DNA from: Campylorhamphus procurvoides
Taxonomy: Eukaryota; Chordata; Aves; Passeriformes; Dendrocolaptidae
Direction of reading: 5' to 3'
Assembly: GCA_013396655.1 (NCBI GenBank)
Contig: WBMV01000006.1
Coordinates: forward strand, 17,793-81,792
DNA length: 64,000 nucleotides
In this document: in pieces, positions 22,255 through 32,402 of the stretch
Position numbering within the stretch: position 1 is the stretch's first letter
Layout of the letters: each line of letters starts with the position of its first letter
Notes under the pieces: generated by a model
Database searches by the model: none
The model's input: the letters and a program-made list of their open reading frames with translations, nothing else
What the model was told of the DNA's origin: nothing
Position numbers and translations under genes: made by a program

Positions 22255-22853
22255 GATTCCAGGGAGATGGATTCCAGGGAGATGGGATTCCAGGGAGGTG
22301 GATTTCGGGGGAGATGGATTCCAGTGGAGATGGATTACAGGGAGATGGGATTCCAGGGAAGATGGATTCCAGGGAGGTGGATTTCGGGGGAGATGGATTC
22401 CAGTGGAGATGGATTCCAGGGGAGATGGATTCCAGGGGAGATGGATTCCAGGGAGATGGGATTCCAGGGACATTGGATTCCAGGGAGGAGGATTCCAGGG
22501 GAGTTGGATTCCAGGGAAATGAGTTCCACATAGATGGATTCAAAGGAGATGGATTCAAAGGAGATGGATTCCAGGGAGATGGATTCCAGGGGAGATGGGA
22601 TTCAAGGGAAATGGATCCCAGGGGAGAGGGATTCCAGGAGAGATGGATTCCAGGGGAGATGGGATTCCAGGGGAAATGGATTCCAGGGAGATGAATTCCA
22701 GGGAGATGGGATTCCAGGGAGATGGGATTCCAGGGAGATGGGATTCCAGGGGAGATGGATCCCAGGGGAGGTGGATTCCAAGGAGATGGATTTCAGGGAA
22801 ATGGGATTACAGGGGAGAAGGATTCCAGGGAGATGGATTCCAGAGGAGACAGA
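22255..22853. repeat. GATTCCAGGGAGATGG minisatellite (about 36 units)
   Basis: About 600 bp of units of 15-18 bp based on 'gattccagggagatgg', varying mainly by an extra G (aggggagatgg) or an extra GG before GATT. A longer block starting 'gattccagggaggtgg' recurs about 79 bp apart (22286 and 22365), showing a higher-order duplication. The units lack stop codons in several frames, producing spurious frames (257 codons minus, 151 and 125 plus) with collagen- or proline-like repeats. One strand is purine-rich. Confidence 0.95.
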
Positions 22854-23700
22854 TGTTGGCTGGGGAGAAGATTGTGGGGAAGTACAACTGCAGAAATGTC
22901 CCCCTGCATGAGGAGGGACAGGGCAGGACCCCCTTTGGATGCTGACAGGGATGGAGAGGGATTCCTTTGGGACACTCAGCTCACACAGGGAATGCCAGCT
23001 TTGGGAATGCCCAAAAAGATGCCTTTCCTGAGGGTTTGAAATGAGTGGTGTGGATGTTCCTTCTTCCTCAAGGCATCTCTTGAGGACTTCAATCCACCCT
23101 CCTCCCTGGGATTTACTTTTAATCCAAGGGGATGCCCTGAGTGGGGACAGACGTTGCCATCAGCTGTTGATCATGTCTTTTTTCAGGAGGAAAAGCATCC
23201 CATCAGATGGCAAAGTTATCCCTGAAAATGGACCAGGAACTGAAGGATATCAGGAATCCCCTGCCAGATTCAGTCTTGCTTCTTATCCCCCCCTAAAAAA
23301 GCAGGAATTTGGGGAAGAGGGGGAAGAAATGCTGCATTTCCATATACACAGTCACACCCCTGTATGTCAAAGGAATATTAAGGAATAGGATTTTAAAAGG
23401 AACCAAAGGAATTCTATTTTTTTTGGCAATCAAAACAATTCTAGGATGGAAGGAACAGGATATTTGAGTTTTAACCAGTCACAAAACTGCATTCCTAAGA
23501 GCCTCCTGCATCCAGGTATAACCTGTTTGTGGGGAGATGAAGAGCAAGGAGAAGAAAATCCAAAAATGTACCACATCAGGAAAATGATGGGAATAAGCTG
23601 TTTTACTAAATCTGTGACTGCAAATGTATCAGCTGGATGACACTGCTGGTATTAGAGTGGCTCCCACTCCCAAATTCCCTATCCTGCTTCATCCCAAACC
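22854..23700. other. unassigned sequence, no gene seen
   Basis: Unique-looking sequence after the minisatellite. Frames of up to 115 codons have no recognised domain. Confidence 0.45.
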
Positions 23701-23800
23701 AAGAGATATATATTTATTTGTAGATAAAAGACAAGTATAGACACATATATATGTATTTATAGCTGTATTTTAGGTGTATATATATATAAAATTTTTTATG
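23701..23800. repeat. A/T-rich low-complexity tract with TA runs
   Basis: Imperfect TATA/TATTTA sequence with runs 'catatatatgtatttat' and 'gtatatatatataaaa'. Simple low-complexity DNA. Confidence 0.8.
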
Positions 23801-24587
23801 AAAGGCACAATCCTAAAAATATCCCCCATGTTTTGATTTTTTCTGCACATTGAAAAGTGCTGGAAATCCTAAAATCAAAAGGAACCTTCCTGATTGGATT
23901 GAAATTCCACCATCAAGCCACACAACTACAGGGATAAAACCCATGTCCTGGCAAAAGCTGGTTTTTTCCCCAATTTCTGCCCAGTTGGCCTTTCCCAATG
24001 GAATTCTCCCATGGGAATGTGGTCTAAAAGCTCTGGTCAATTAATGCAAATTATATAAGGAGATGTTATTTCTTGTATTTGTTCAACACTGGGTTTTCCC
24101 AATGGGAAAACTGGAATGGAACACAAATCCAGGGGATTTTTTAAGGCAGAGCCTTAAATCCCACAACGTGTCCCAGCATCATCTGACCAAATTTTGGCAT
24201 CGTTAGACCCAAACCCAAATATCATGGATGTTTCTAAGACCAGGATTGACACTCTCATTTTCCTTATCTGTCCAGGAAGAAGGAGCATTAGCAGGAAAAC
24301 CTCCCCAACTACTCATTTCCAGGATTAATAATTAATTCTTCCCCATTTTGGGGGGTTTTTTTGGAACAGGGAGAATACACAAATATTGTGGCTTCTCCCT
24401 AAAAATGCTGGTTGTGGATATTTGGGAAAGAATTTATGAAACAGGGAGAGGGGAGAGAAATCCTTGCCTGGATCCCAGAACTCTTCAAGGATCACTGGAG
24501 TTGTGGATTACTCTGATCTCTCTGTTTTCAGGGATATGGAGTCAAATTTCTTCTGTAATACTGAAAAGTGAAATGGTTTTACTATCA
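23801..24587. other. unassigned A/T-rich sequence
   Basis: No gene or repeat is recognised. It has words such as GTCAATTAATGCAAATTATATAAGG (broken by position 24,050) and GGATTAATAATTAATTC (24,322-24,338) that could be homeobox sites. Confidence 0.35.
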
Positions 24588-25016
24588 GGAATTTTAAGGT
24601 TGGAGAGGACCTTAAAAATCATCTTGTTACAACCCCCTGCCGTGGGCAGGGACACCTTCCACTATCCCAGGGTGCTCCAACCTGGCCTTGGACACTTCCA
24701 GGGTTGGGGCAGCTTCTCTGGGAATTCTATTCCAATCCCTCACAGGGAAGAATTCCTTCCCAATATCCCATCTAACCCTGCCCTCTGGCAGTGGGAAGCC
24801 ATTCCCTGTGTCCTGTCCCTCCATCCCTTGTCCCAGGTCCCTCTCCAGCTCTCCTGGAGCCCCTTTAGGCACTGGAAGGGGCTCAGAGGTCTCCCTGGAT
24901 CTTTCTCTTCTCCAGGCTGGACATTCCCAGCTCTCCCAGCCCATCTCCAGAGAAAAGGGACTCCAGCCCTTGGATCATTTCCATGGCCTCCTCTGGACTC
25001 ACTCCAGCAGCTCCAC
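24588..25016 (-). mobile_element. CR1 LINE 3' fragment (lineage A)
   Basis: Antisense copy with a worn 3' end (the octamer is replaced by 'aggaattttaaggttgg'). It continues 'ccccctgccgtgggcaggga', 'ttggacacttccagggttgg', 'gaagaattccttcccaatat', 'aggtctccctggatctttct' and 'cctcctctggactcactcc'. It accounts for most of a 282-codon plus frame (24348-25196), which is not a gene. Confidence 0.93.
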
Positions 25017-26319
25017 GTACTCCTTATAATTCCACCTCTTGCAGAGACATTCCCATCCGGAATTCCTCAAAAGAGGAACAGCCAAAAAGAAGACACAAAC
25101 CCAGGCATAGAAACTTTTCTTCCAGAGGTTTCATCCCTGTCTGCCCTCCCCACGGAGCCAGGAATGCTCCTCTGCCGAAGCCACCTCCTCCTTTAGGGAT
25201 TCAGAGACCCTGAAATGGCTTTTTCCATTTCCCAGGGATGCAAAAAATGCAGCAGGTAATTTCATGGACAGAACAGAGATCACGATTTGAGCACTTGAGT
25301 GCAGTTTTGACTCCTCAATGTGGTAAAATTCCAGGCAATTACGTGGGGAGGTATTGGAATATGGGATGATATTTGTTTGGAACCAGGAGCGGTGAGAAGG
25401 AAAACAAGCTCTCTGGCCACAGCCCATTGACAACGGCAAGGTCAAAAGCTTTGGCTGCCTGAAGTGGCTTTAGGAGGGAGGGGGATCTGCTCCAGCGTTT
25501 CTGAAACTCAAAATAAATCCTGGAGGAGAATATCGATGGATTTCATGGATTTACATAGATGCTGCCCTCAAATAAGGGCAGGATGGACTCGTCTTTCATG
25601 GAAATACACTTAATTCTGGCCAAAATAGGGCTAAAATCTCATTGCCTCGAACGGAAATGTGATATAAAATAATTTTTAAATGGTGCATGATTGGTGTTTT
25701 TAAGTGTTGCGTGATTCCAAATCTTTTCTTCACTCCTCGGAAAATCTGTCTTGGTTTTGGGCAGGAAGGGAAGAATCTTTTCATCATGGATCAGGGAGAT
25801 AGATAAAGAAGTCCTGAGGTTTGAGGAACAGTAGGAGGCAACAGGACATGGGAATGCTTTCCAAAAAAGAGGATCTGAACATGGGGAATTACACATCCCA
25901 TCACTAAAGGACTGGAAAACGGGTTGGGCAGGAATAAATCCATGAACTGCCACTCTCAGGGAACTTCATGTGCAAATATGAGCCATCAGGGGTCCCAAAC
26001 ATCTCCTGGGACTCCTGGAAGGAAGCAGGACATCCCTGCTTTCCCTTGTCTGAGCAGGGAATGCAGCAGGAAGGACGAGATACGGACTGAGGAGACACCT
26101 GAGTGATGGATGAGCCAGAGGAACACGTGGAAAACGGGAGCAAAGGCTGGGAACCCTTGAAACAAAGACAACATGACCAGCACAACCCTGTTCATCTCCA
26201 TCTCTGAGGCCATAAATCCACGTATCCCTGGATTTGTCTGCCTGTCAGGGGAGAGGGAAGGGACTTGTACTTTATTTCCAGTTCCAGTGCTCCTGATGAG
26301 CTGCAGTATTGCCCTTCAT
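25017..26319. other. unassigned sequence, no gene seen
   Basis: Unique-looking DNA. About 25,640-25,700 is A/T-rich (AAAATAATTTTTAAATGG). No frame is convincing. Confidence 0.45.
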
Positions 26320-26645
26320 ACTCCTCCAGTCTCAATAAACCTGGCTAATTAGCATCCTGACCACTCAATTAATTAGGCAGCGCACTTAATTATGACAAAC
26401 TACATTAGTTGCTGTAGCCCAGAGTCCGATGGACATTAACGTCGGGTTATGTTCAGTAACAATTTGATTTGAGAGGGAGTTTATTGACCAGAAAAGACAT
26501 ATGATGAGATTAAAATAATCAGTAGGACTCGCTCAGCGCCATTGGCTCCTCAGAGCTGTGGGCTGGGGTTAGAAAGACATCAGGGATGGCCCAATTAGTC
26601 ACTTCATTCTCATTAAGAGCCACGGCATAAATGGCAAGATATTGG
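26320..26645. promoter_or_regulatory. candidate conserved non-coding element (strong composition signal)
   Basis: Repeat-free and crowded with homeobox- and SOX-like words: GGCTAATTAGC (26343-26353), CTCAATTAATTAGGC, GCACTTAATTATGAC, TACATTAGTTGC, GTAACAATTTGATTTG, GAGATTAAAATAATC, CCCAATTAGTCACTTC and CTCATTAAGAGCC. The density within 320 bp is among the highest in the window. Enhancer function is inferred. Confidence 0.42.
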
Positions 26646-26935
26646 CAGGGTGCGAAGGGAGAGGCGGCCAAGCTACAAGAGGGTCTTAAATAAGATGTAG
26701 CACAGAAGGTTTGGGTTCCTTCTCTCGGTCGTGATCCTGCTCTTGGCCAAAAATGGAGAATCCAAGAGAGTTTGCCGCTCCCATAGAGCGGTGGGAGAAG
26801 GATTGGACATGTGGAAACATCCCTTGGGAAGGAAAATTCTGTTTCTTCCCCAAAAAATATTGTTGTTATTTCGGGATAGGTGGAATTGACCTACCAGTGT
26901 CCAAGAGAGGGGACACATGTGGTGCTTCTTCTCTG
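26646..26935. other. unassigned sequence, no gene seen
   Basis: Short interval before the CR1 copy. A minus frame of 241 codons (26673-27398) begins in the CR1 antisense and has no meaning of its own. Confidence 0.5.
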
Positions 26936-27482
26936 ACAAGGTGACTCCTTTAGGGGATGAGGAAAAGGCTGGGGATGTGTCTACCTGGATTTTAGGAAAG
27001 CCTTTGATGACGCTTCCCACAATGTTCTCCTGGAGAAACACATTGAAGAGTGTCCAGGGAAGGGAATGAAGCTGGGGAAGGGTCTGGAGCACCAGGAGGG
27101 GCTGAGGGAGCTGGGGGGGCTCAGCCTCGAGAAAAGGAGGCTCAGGGGGGACCTTCTGGCTCTGCAACCCCCTGACAGGAGGGTGGATCCTGGTGGGATC
27201 AGGCTCTACTCCCAGGGAACAAGGGACAGGATGAGAGGAAACGGCCCCAAGTTGCCCCAGGGGTGGTTTAGTTGGATATTGGAAAAATTCCTTCATGGAA
27301 AGGGCTGACAAGCCCTGGCACAGGATTCCTGGAGCAGTGGTGGAGTCCCCAACCCTGGAATTATCTAACAGGTCTGCAGATGTGGCACTTGGGGACATGG
27401 TTTAGTGGTGGCCTTGGAGGTGCTGGGGGAATGGTTGGGCTCGACGGTCTTGAAGGGCTTTTCCAACCTAAATGATCCTACA
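26936..27482 (+). mobile_element. CR1 LINE with RT scrap joined to 3' UTR (lineage B)
   Basis: The 5' part encodes 'YLDFRKAFDDASHNVLLEK' (about 26,981-27,037), the RT palm motif of CR1 ORF2. A one-base loss just before it (GATGTGTCTACC where a GATGTTGTCTACC type is expected) breaks the frame. Within about 20 bp the sequence jumps to the 3' UTR ('gggtctggagcaccaggagg', 'agaaaaggaggctcagggg', 'tggcacttggggacatgg'), so most of ORF2 downstream of the palm is deleted. It ends 'ttccaacctaaatgatccta'. Confidence 0.92.
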
Positions 27483-28678
27483 ATATTTTTCCTCAGAATG
27501 AAGAAATGAAGGGATTAAGGCCCTTTTCTTTGAGTTCAGGGGATGGATTTGCTGCTCCAACAGAGACAGTTTCCTGATTCAAGGCTATTCTGTGGAAATA
27601 AATTAGTGAAATGGCCAAAACTGAGAGAGCTGGAACCCTCCTAAACTGAGTGATATCCCACAGTCGACATGGCAAGAGAAAAAACCCAAAACCAACCTCC
27701 AAAAAATGACAACAGAATCCCAAAAATGAACAAAAAAACCCCCCAAAAATCAAAGCACCAAAATAAAGAAACAAATAAAAGACTGAAAGGAAGATGATTC
27801 TTTGGTGAGAGGAAGGGAAAAGACAAGATTCACCAGGAAATCTGATCCAACTCTTGGCCTTGCCAGCATAGCTTTGTTGTCCCAGTATCTCCAACTAAAA
27901 AGGTGGAAGGATCCCACATTTGTGGACCTCCTGCATCTCCCTTATAACTCTCCAGATAAAAGTTAAATTTTAATATATTCTATTATTTTTTTGCAATTAT
28001 TTGATATAACCACTTTCCTGGCCTGGAGAAACATAATTCTCCTTCCTGGGGAACCTTGAAATCAGGGGAGAAAATAAATCCAATTATTTTTAAAAGGCTT
28101 TCCTGCATGAGAGAATGCAGGAGGAAAATATTCATATTTATCCATAAAAAGCAAAGGCAGATTCCACACCAATTTCCAAAGACTTGGAATGTGATTGGAA
28201 GTCTGAAGAGGCTGGCCAAGGGTGGTTAAGGCTCTTGGGTTTCTGGGAAACTCCACTCCTTAACATATTGATCCCTTGTAAAAGGGTTTATCCTTCAGCC
28301 TTCACTTTCCAGTTATAAAGAGGAATGGAGAAGAGGAGGAATTGCCATTAGTCCTAAAGAAATCCTATCCAAACACAACACATGCCCACTTTTGAATGGA
28401 TTTTCATCAATACACAGGCCCCAGATCCATCTCCTTCCTCCAATGAGGGCAAAGATAAAAATATCGGACGTCCAACACCAGCCTAAAATGCTCTGAAATT
28501 TCTGGGTCAACAAACGGGTTTCCTGTTAATTCTTGTAAATATTCCTGGTTCTCCCAGAGCCAAGACTGGGATTTGGGAAGGACTGGCCGTGTTTGTGCAC
28601 TGGATGGGGAAGCCAGACCTGTTTCTAAATAAAACATCAGATGCTGCTTCTCCCATCAGGTGTCGATACATTGCGGTT
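27483..28678. other. unassigned sequence with A-rich tract
   Basis: About 27,675-27,785 is A/C-rich low-complexity DNA (aaaaaaacccccc, aaataaagaaacaaataaaa). About 27,960-28,150 is A/T-rich. No gene is recognised; a 133-codon minus frame over the A-rich tract is Phe-rich noise. Confidence 0.45.
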
Positions 28679-28818
28679 GTCCCATCCCTGGAAGTGTCCA
28701 AGGCCAGGTTGGAAGGGTCTTGGAGCAACCTGGGCTAGTGGAAGCTGTCCCTGTCCATGGCAGGGGATGGACGATCTTTAAGGTCCCTTCCAACCCAAAT
28801 TATGTGATTCTGTGATTA
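28679..28818 (+). mobile_element. CR1 LINE 3' fragment (lineage A)
   Basis: Runs from 'tcccatccctggaagtgtcc' via 'aacctgggctagtggaag' and 'ccctgtccatggcagggg' to 'ttccaacccaaattatgtga' and 'ttctgtgatta', after which the tail slips into GATGATGATTATT. About 140 bp. Confidence 0.93.
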
Positions 28819-28968
28819 TGATGATGATTATTCTTTTCCTTTCCTTTCTGTCCTACTAAACTGTTTTTATCTCCACTCACAAACTCGTGATGTGCCCTCT
28901 CAATGCCTTTACTTTTGTTTGGCTCGTGGTCTCCACCCAGTGCTGATCCCAAGGACCTGGATGTGGTC

Positions 28969-29041
28969 TTAGAATCACAGGCTGCCCTGAGTTGGGTGGG
29001 ACCCCCAAAGATCATCGAGTCCAACTCCTGGCCCTGCACAG
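28969..29041 (-). mobile_element. CR1 3' terminus, lineage C, half of a chimera
   Basis: 'ttagaatcacaggctgccct', 'gggtgggacccccaaagatc' and 'atcgagtccaactcctggcc' are the 3' end of lineage C. It stops at 'ctgcacaga' and joins directly to a lineage A copy on the same strand. Confidence 0.88.
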
Positions 29042-29157
29042 ACCTCAAAGATCATCTCATTCCAACCTCCCTGCCATGGACAGAGACACCTCCCACAATC
29101 CCAGATTGCTCCAAGCTCCATCCAACTTGGCCTTGGACACCTCCAGGGATGAAGAGT
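29042..29157 (-). mobile_element. CR1 LINE fragment, lineage A body, half of a chimera
   Basis: Begins 'cctcaaagatcatctcattc' and continues 'ccctgccatggacagagaca', 'gattgctccaagctccatcc' and 'cttggacacctccagggatg'. It lacks its own terminal 30-35 bp, which are replaced by the lineage C end. The words 'aaagatcatc' on both sides of the join are a plausible template-switch or recombination point. Confidence 0.88.
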
Positions 29158-29739
29158 TGAGTCTGGTCACCTCAAGCCATCCCAAATGGAGAAGACACTT
29201 GTCAGGGGTTACTCTGTGCTCAGTCCTCCCAGGAACAGGCTGAACCACGGAGAGCTCACTACACGTCCCAGAACATCCTTGTTTTGGGACTCCATCCCAA
29301 AAAACAAGAGGTGAAACCCAGCCACGTGGTCCAGGAGCCCCACATTCCATTTTCCCATGAACTGTCTCCTCTGGGAGGGGAAAGATGGACCAAACAGCTC
29401 CTTGAGCTCTGTAAAACGGAGAGAGATGGAGGGGCAGGTAGTTGGAGACACACACAAGAAAATCAAAGACCTTCATTTCTCCCAACAGCTAACTTGGGAA
29501 ATGAAACCTTGGAGAAAATGCTGAACCCAGAGGCAGCTCCTTGGTGAGGATGAGACACAAATCAGGAGATAGGAGAGGGTTGGTCTTCACCCCAGGTCTC
29601 TGCTGGCACAAAGGCATCAGCTGGTCCACACATAGCTACAGAATTTATCACCCACTAATCTCCCAAAAAAGCAGAGCTTGGGGAGAATTTTCAATGGAAA
29701 AAAAAATACCTCATAGCCAAAAAAAATGGAGTTTTAATG
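29158..29739. other. unassigned sequence, no gene seen
   Basis: Unique-looking sequence with a 142-codon minus frame (29057-29485) that starts outside it and has no recognised motif. Confidence 0.45.
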
Positions 29740-30010
29740 ATATCGAAGCATTTCCCAGCCACGTTGCAATTTCATTGAGGTTTTCGATGCTTAAGTTCCC
29801 TCCCTAATTCCGAGAAATTAAAAACAGAATGAAATGCATTAAAAGAGCTGTCTTCATTTCGCAGCTGGGAGCGACGATTGAAATTCATCTTGAATTAAAA
29901 CAAAAAAAATAAAAAAAGGAAAATAAGGCAAAATTTGCAGCCAACTTGGAGCGTTTCTGACTGAAACAAAATATCACTCACAACCAATTGTTCCGAGCCA
30001 ATTGCTCAAT
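29740..30010. promoter_or_regulatory. candidate conserved non-coding element with CAATTG cluster
   Basis: A/T-rich and repeat-free: GAAATGCATTAAAAG, GGGAGCGACGATTGAAATTC, CTTGAATTAAAAC. At its right end are three CAATTG palindromes within about 30 bp (CCAATTGTTCC, CCAATTGCTC, TCAATTGGCC; about 29,983-30,015). SOX-like ATTGTT overlaps the first. It borders the 21-bp minisatellite region. Function is inferred. Confidence 0.4.
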
Positions 30011-30202
30011 TGGCCTCAGTCATTTTTTTTCCCCAAGGAATCAATCTGCTGAAGTACATAAAGAAATGTTCATTTCCATCCCAATCCAATTCCCAGAATA
30101 CTGAGGAACCTGATGGGTTTATCTCTGCTCTGCTCGAAGAACATCCACTGATTTCCTGCCTCTCCAGATTTCCATGCTGGGATTTTGCTGCTCTCCCTGC
30201 AG
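30011..30202. other. unassigned spacer before the minisatellite
   Basis: Unique-looking sequence. The 402-codon minus frame that crosses the array runs through this spacer to a stop near 30,006. Confidence 0.5.
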
Positions 30203-31157
30203 CCCCACCTCCCACTGGGTGATCCCCAGTTCCCACTGGATGATTCACAACTCCCACTGGGCAATCCCAAACTCCTACTGGATGATCCCCAATTCCCACT
30301 GGATGATCCCCAGTTCCCACTGAATGATCCCCACCTCCCACTGAATGATCCCCACCTCCCACTGAATGATCCCCACCTCCCACTAGGTGATCTCCAGTTC
30401 CCACTGGGTGATGCCCAGTTTCCACTGGATGATTCCCAGTTCCCACTGGGTAATCCCCAACTCCTACTGGATGATTTTCAACTCCCACTGGGTGATCCCC
30501 ACCTCCCACTGAATGATCCCCAGTTCCCACTGGGTGATCCCAAACTCCAGCTGGAAGATCCTGAACTCCCACTGTGTCATCCCCAGTTCGCACTGGATGA
30601 TCCCCTGTCCCCACTGGGTGATCCCCACCTCCCACTGGATGATGCCCAGCTCCCACTGGCTGATCCCCACCTCCCACTAGGTGATCCCCAGTTCCCACTG
30701 GGTGATCTCCAGTTCCAACTGGATGATCTCCAGTTCCAACTGGATGATCCCCAGTTCCCACTGGATGATCCACAACTCCCACTTGATGATCCCAAACTCC
30801 CAGTGGATGATGCCCAGTTCCCACTGGATGATGCCCAGTTCCCACTGAATGATCCCCAGTTCCCACTGGACGATCCCCAGTTCCCACTGGGTGATCCCAA
30901 ACTCCCACTGCGTGATCCCCAGTTNGATGACCCCCACCTCCCGCCGGATGATCCACAACTCCAGCTGGAAGATCCTGAACTCCCACTGTGTGATCCCCAG
31001 TTCCCACTGAATGATCCCCAGTTCGCACTGGCTGATCCCCACCGGCTGATCCCCACCTCCCTCTGGGTGATCCCAAACTCCCACTAGATGATTCAAAGCT
31101 CCCACTGGATGATCCCCTGTACCCACTGGGTGATCCCAAACTCCAACTGGAAGATCC
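30203..31157. repeat. 21-bp minisatellite, about 45 units
   Basis: The unit is GATGATCCCCAGTTCCCACT plus one base, with variants CACCTCCCACT, AAACTCCCACT and CAACTCCTACT. Because 21 is a multiple of three and the unit lacks stops in most frames, it produces a 300-codon plus frame (heptad [14 protein letters not shown]) and a 402-codon minus frame (heptad GDHPVGT), with two further minus frames also open. Variants form short runs such as three CACCTCCCACT-AATGAT units near 30,330-30,380. A single N at 30,925 breaks the period. I see no initiator or context that would make it a gene. Confidence 0.96.
30925..30925. other. ambiguous base inside minisatellite
   Basis: A lone N follows 'ccccagtt' and the next unit is out of register, so the array was probably joined imperfectly and its length is uncertain. 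Confidence 0.8.
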
Positions 31158-31228
31158 CATGGATTTGGGCAGGCTGGCTGCATCACTACCAAGAGCATCC
31201 TCCTCCAACTTCATCCCATCTCCAACTT

Positions 31229-31320
31229 CGATGGATTAAGGTGTTCCTGTCCATGGCAGGGGGGGTGGAATTAGATGAGCTTTAGCGTCCATTCCAATCC
31301 AAACCATTCCAGGATTCTAT
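31229..31320 (+). mobile_element. CR1 LINE 3' tail (lineage A)
   Basis: 'tggattaaggtgttcctgtc' and 'catggcaggggggg' lead to 'tccaatccaaaccattccag' and 'gattctat', where the terminal octamer flows into the ATT microsatellite. About 90 bp, almost only the terminus. Confidence 0.9.
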
Positions 31321-31494
31321 TATTATTATTATTGTTGTTGTTTTGTTGTTGTTGTTAATATTATAACTATTATTGTTGTTATTATCATTATTGTTGTTGT
31401 TGTTGTTTTGTTGCTGCTATTGTTTTGTTGTTATCATTATTATTGTTATTATTTTTACTGTTATTATTGTTGTGTATTATTATTATTATTATTT
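31318..31494. repeat. ATT/GTT trinucleotide microsatellite on a CR1 tail
   Basis: Interrupted TAT/TTG/TTA triplets (runs of ATT, GTT and TTTTGTTG) for about 175 bp. It starts exactly at the CR1 terminal 'gattctat', so the CR1 tail probably seeded it. It gives a short Leu-rich frame that is not a gene. Confidence 0.93.
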
Positions 31495-31969
31495 CCCCTT
31501 CCTTCTCTGTCCTATTAAACTGTCCTTATTTCAACCCACCAATTCTCCCTTTCTTCCCTAATTCTCTCCCATCCCAGTGTATTGAATGGGTGGCTGGTGG
31601 GTTAAACCATGACTTGGGCCAACAGCCTCAAATCCAGGATGGATTGGTTTCCCAGTCCCTTTGTCCCACTCAAGGACATATTTCTGGATGATTCCCACTC
31701 GGAGAAAATCAGATTATTTTCCCTCAGGCCCTTATTTTCCCACCGAGGTCAGCCAGAGCTTCCCATGGAGTTTGGGATTGGACTCAGGGGAATTTGTTTT
31801 TCCACCAAGGTGCTCTGAACATGGTGATTTCCAGAGGATCATTCCCTGAGATTCCTCTTGGCTGCAGAAAAGGACCCAGAGGGAAAGACCATCAGGAGAA
31901 GGGAATGGTGAAGAGCCTGGACATGGGCCTATCCCAAGCAAGGATATTTGGGTTCTTCAAGGAAGACCA
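31495..31969. other. unassigned sequence, no gene seen
   Basis: Pyrimidine-rich near the microsatellite (31,495-31,575), then ordinary unique-looking sequence. Confidence 0.45.
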
Positions 31970-32402
31970 AGGTCTGGAACACAAGTCTCTCTGATGAGGA
32001 GCAGATGAGGGAGCTGGGAATGTTTATCCCAGGGAAAAGGAGGCTCAGGGGGGACCTTCTCACTCCCTACAACTCCCTGACAGGAAAGAAGAGCCAGGTG
32101 GGATGGGGGTCTGCTCCCAGGGAACAAGGGACAGGACAAGAGGAAACGGCCTCAAGTTATGGCAGGGGTGGTTTAGATTGGATATTTATTAGGAAAAATT
32201 CCGTCATGGAAAGGGTTGTCCCATACTGGCAGAGGATTCCCAGAGCAGTGATGGAATCACCATCCCTGGAGGGATTTAAAATCCATGAGGATGTGGCACT
32301 TGGGGACATGGTCGGTGGTGCCCTTGGCAGTGCTGGGTTTAGGGTCGGATTCCATGATCTCAGAGGTCTTTTCCAACCTAAATGATTCCATGATTCCATG
32401 AT
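31970..32402 (+). mobile_element. CR1 LINE 3' fragment (lineage B) with tandem octamers
   Basis: Sense copy from 'ggtctggaacacaagtctct' and 'agatgagggagctgggaatg' through 'aggaggctcaggggggacct', 'aaagggttgtcccatactgg' and 'tttaaaatccatgaggatgt' to 'aacctaaatgattccatga' and 'ttccatgata'. The double ATTCCATG end is intact. About 430 bp. Confidence 0.94.

Noticed and set aside
21785..22694. 257-codon minus frame and several plus frames with proline- or collagen-like repeats
   Set aside because: Explained by the 15-18-bp minisatellite at 22.25-22.85 kb.
24348..25196. 282-codon plus frame
   Set aside because: More than half of it is antisense CR1 3' UTR; no domain.
30006..31214. 402-codon minus frame and 300-codon plus frame as proteins
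   Set aside because: They are made by the 21-bp unit, which has no stops in these frames. Both strands and several frames are open at once, and the frames run into unique DNA without any gene context.
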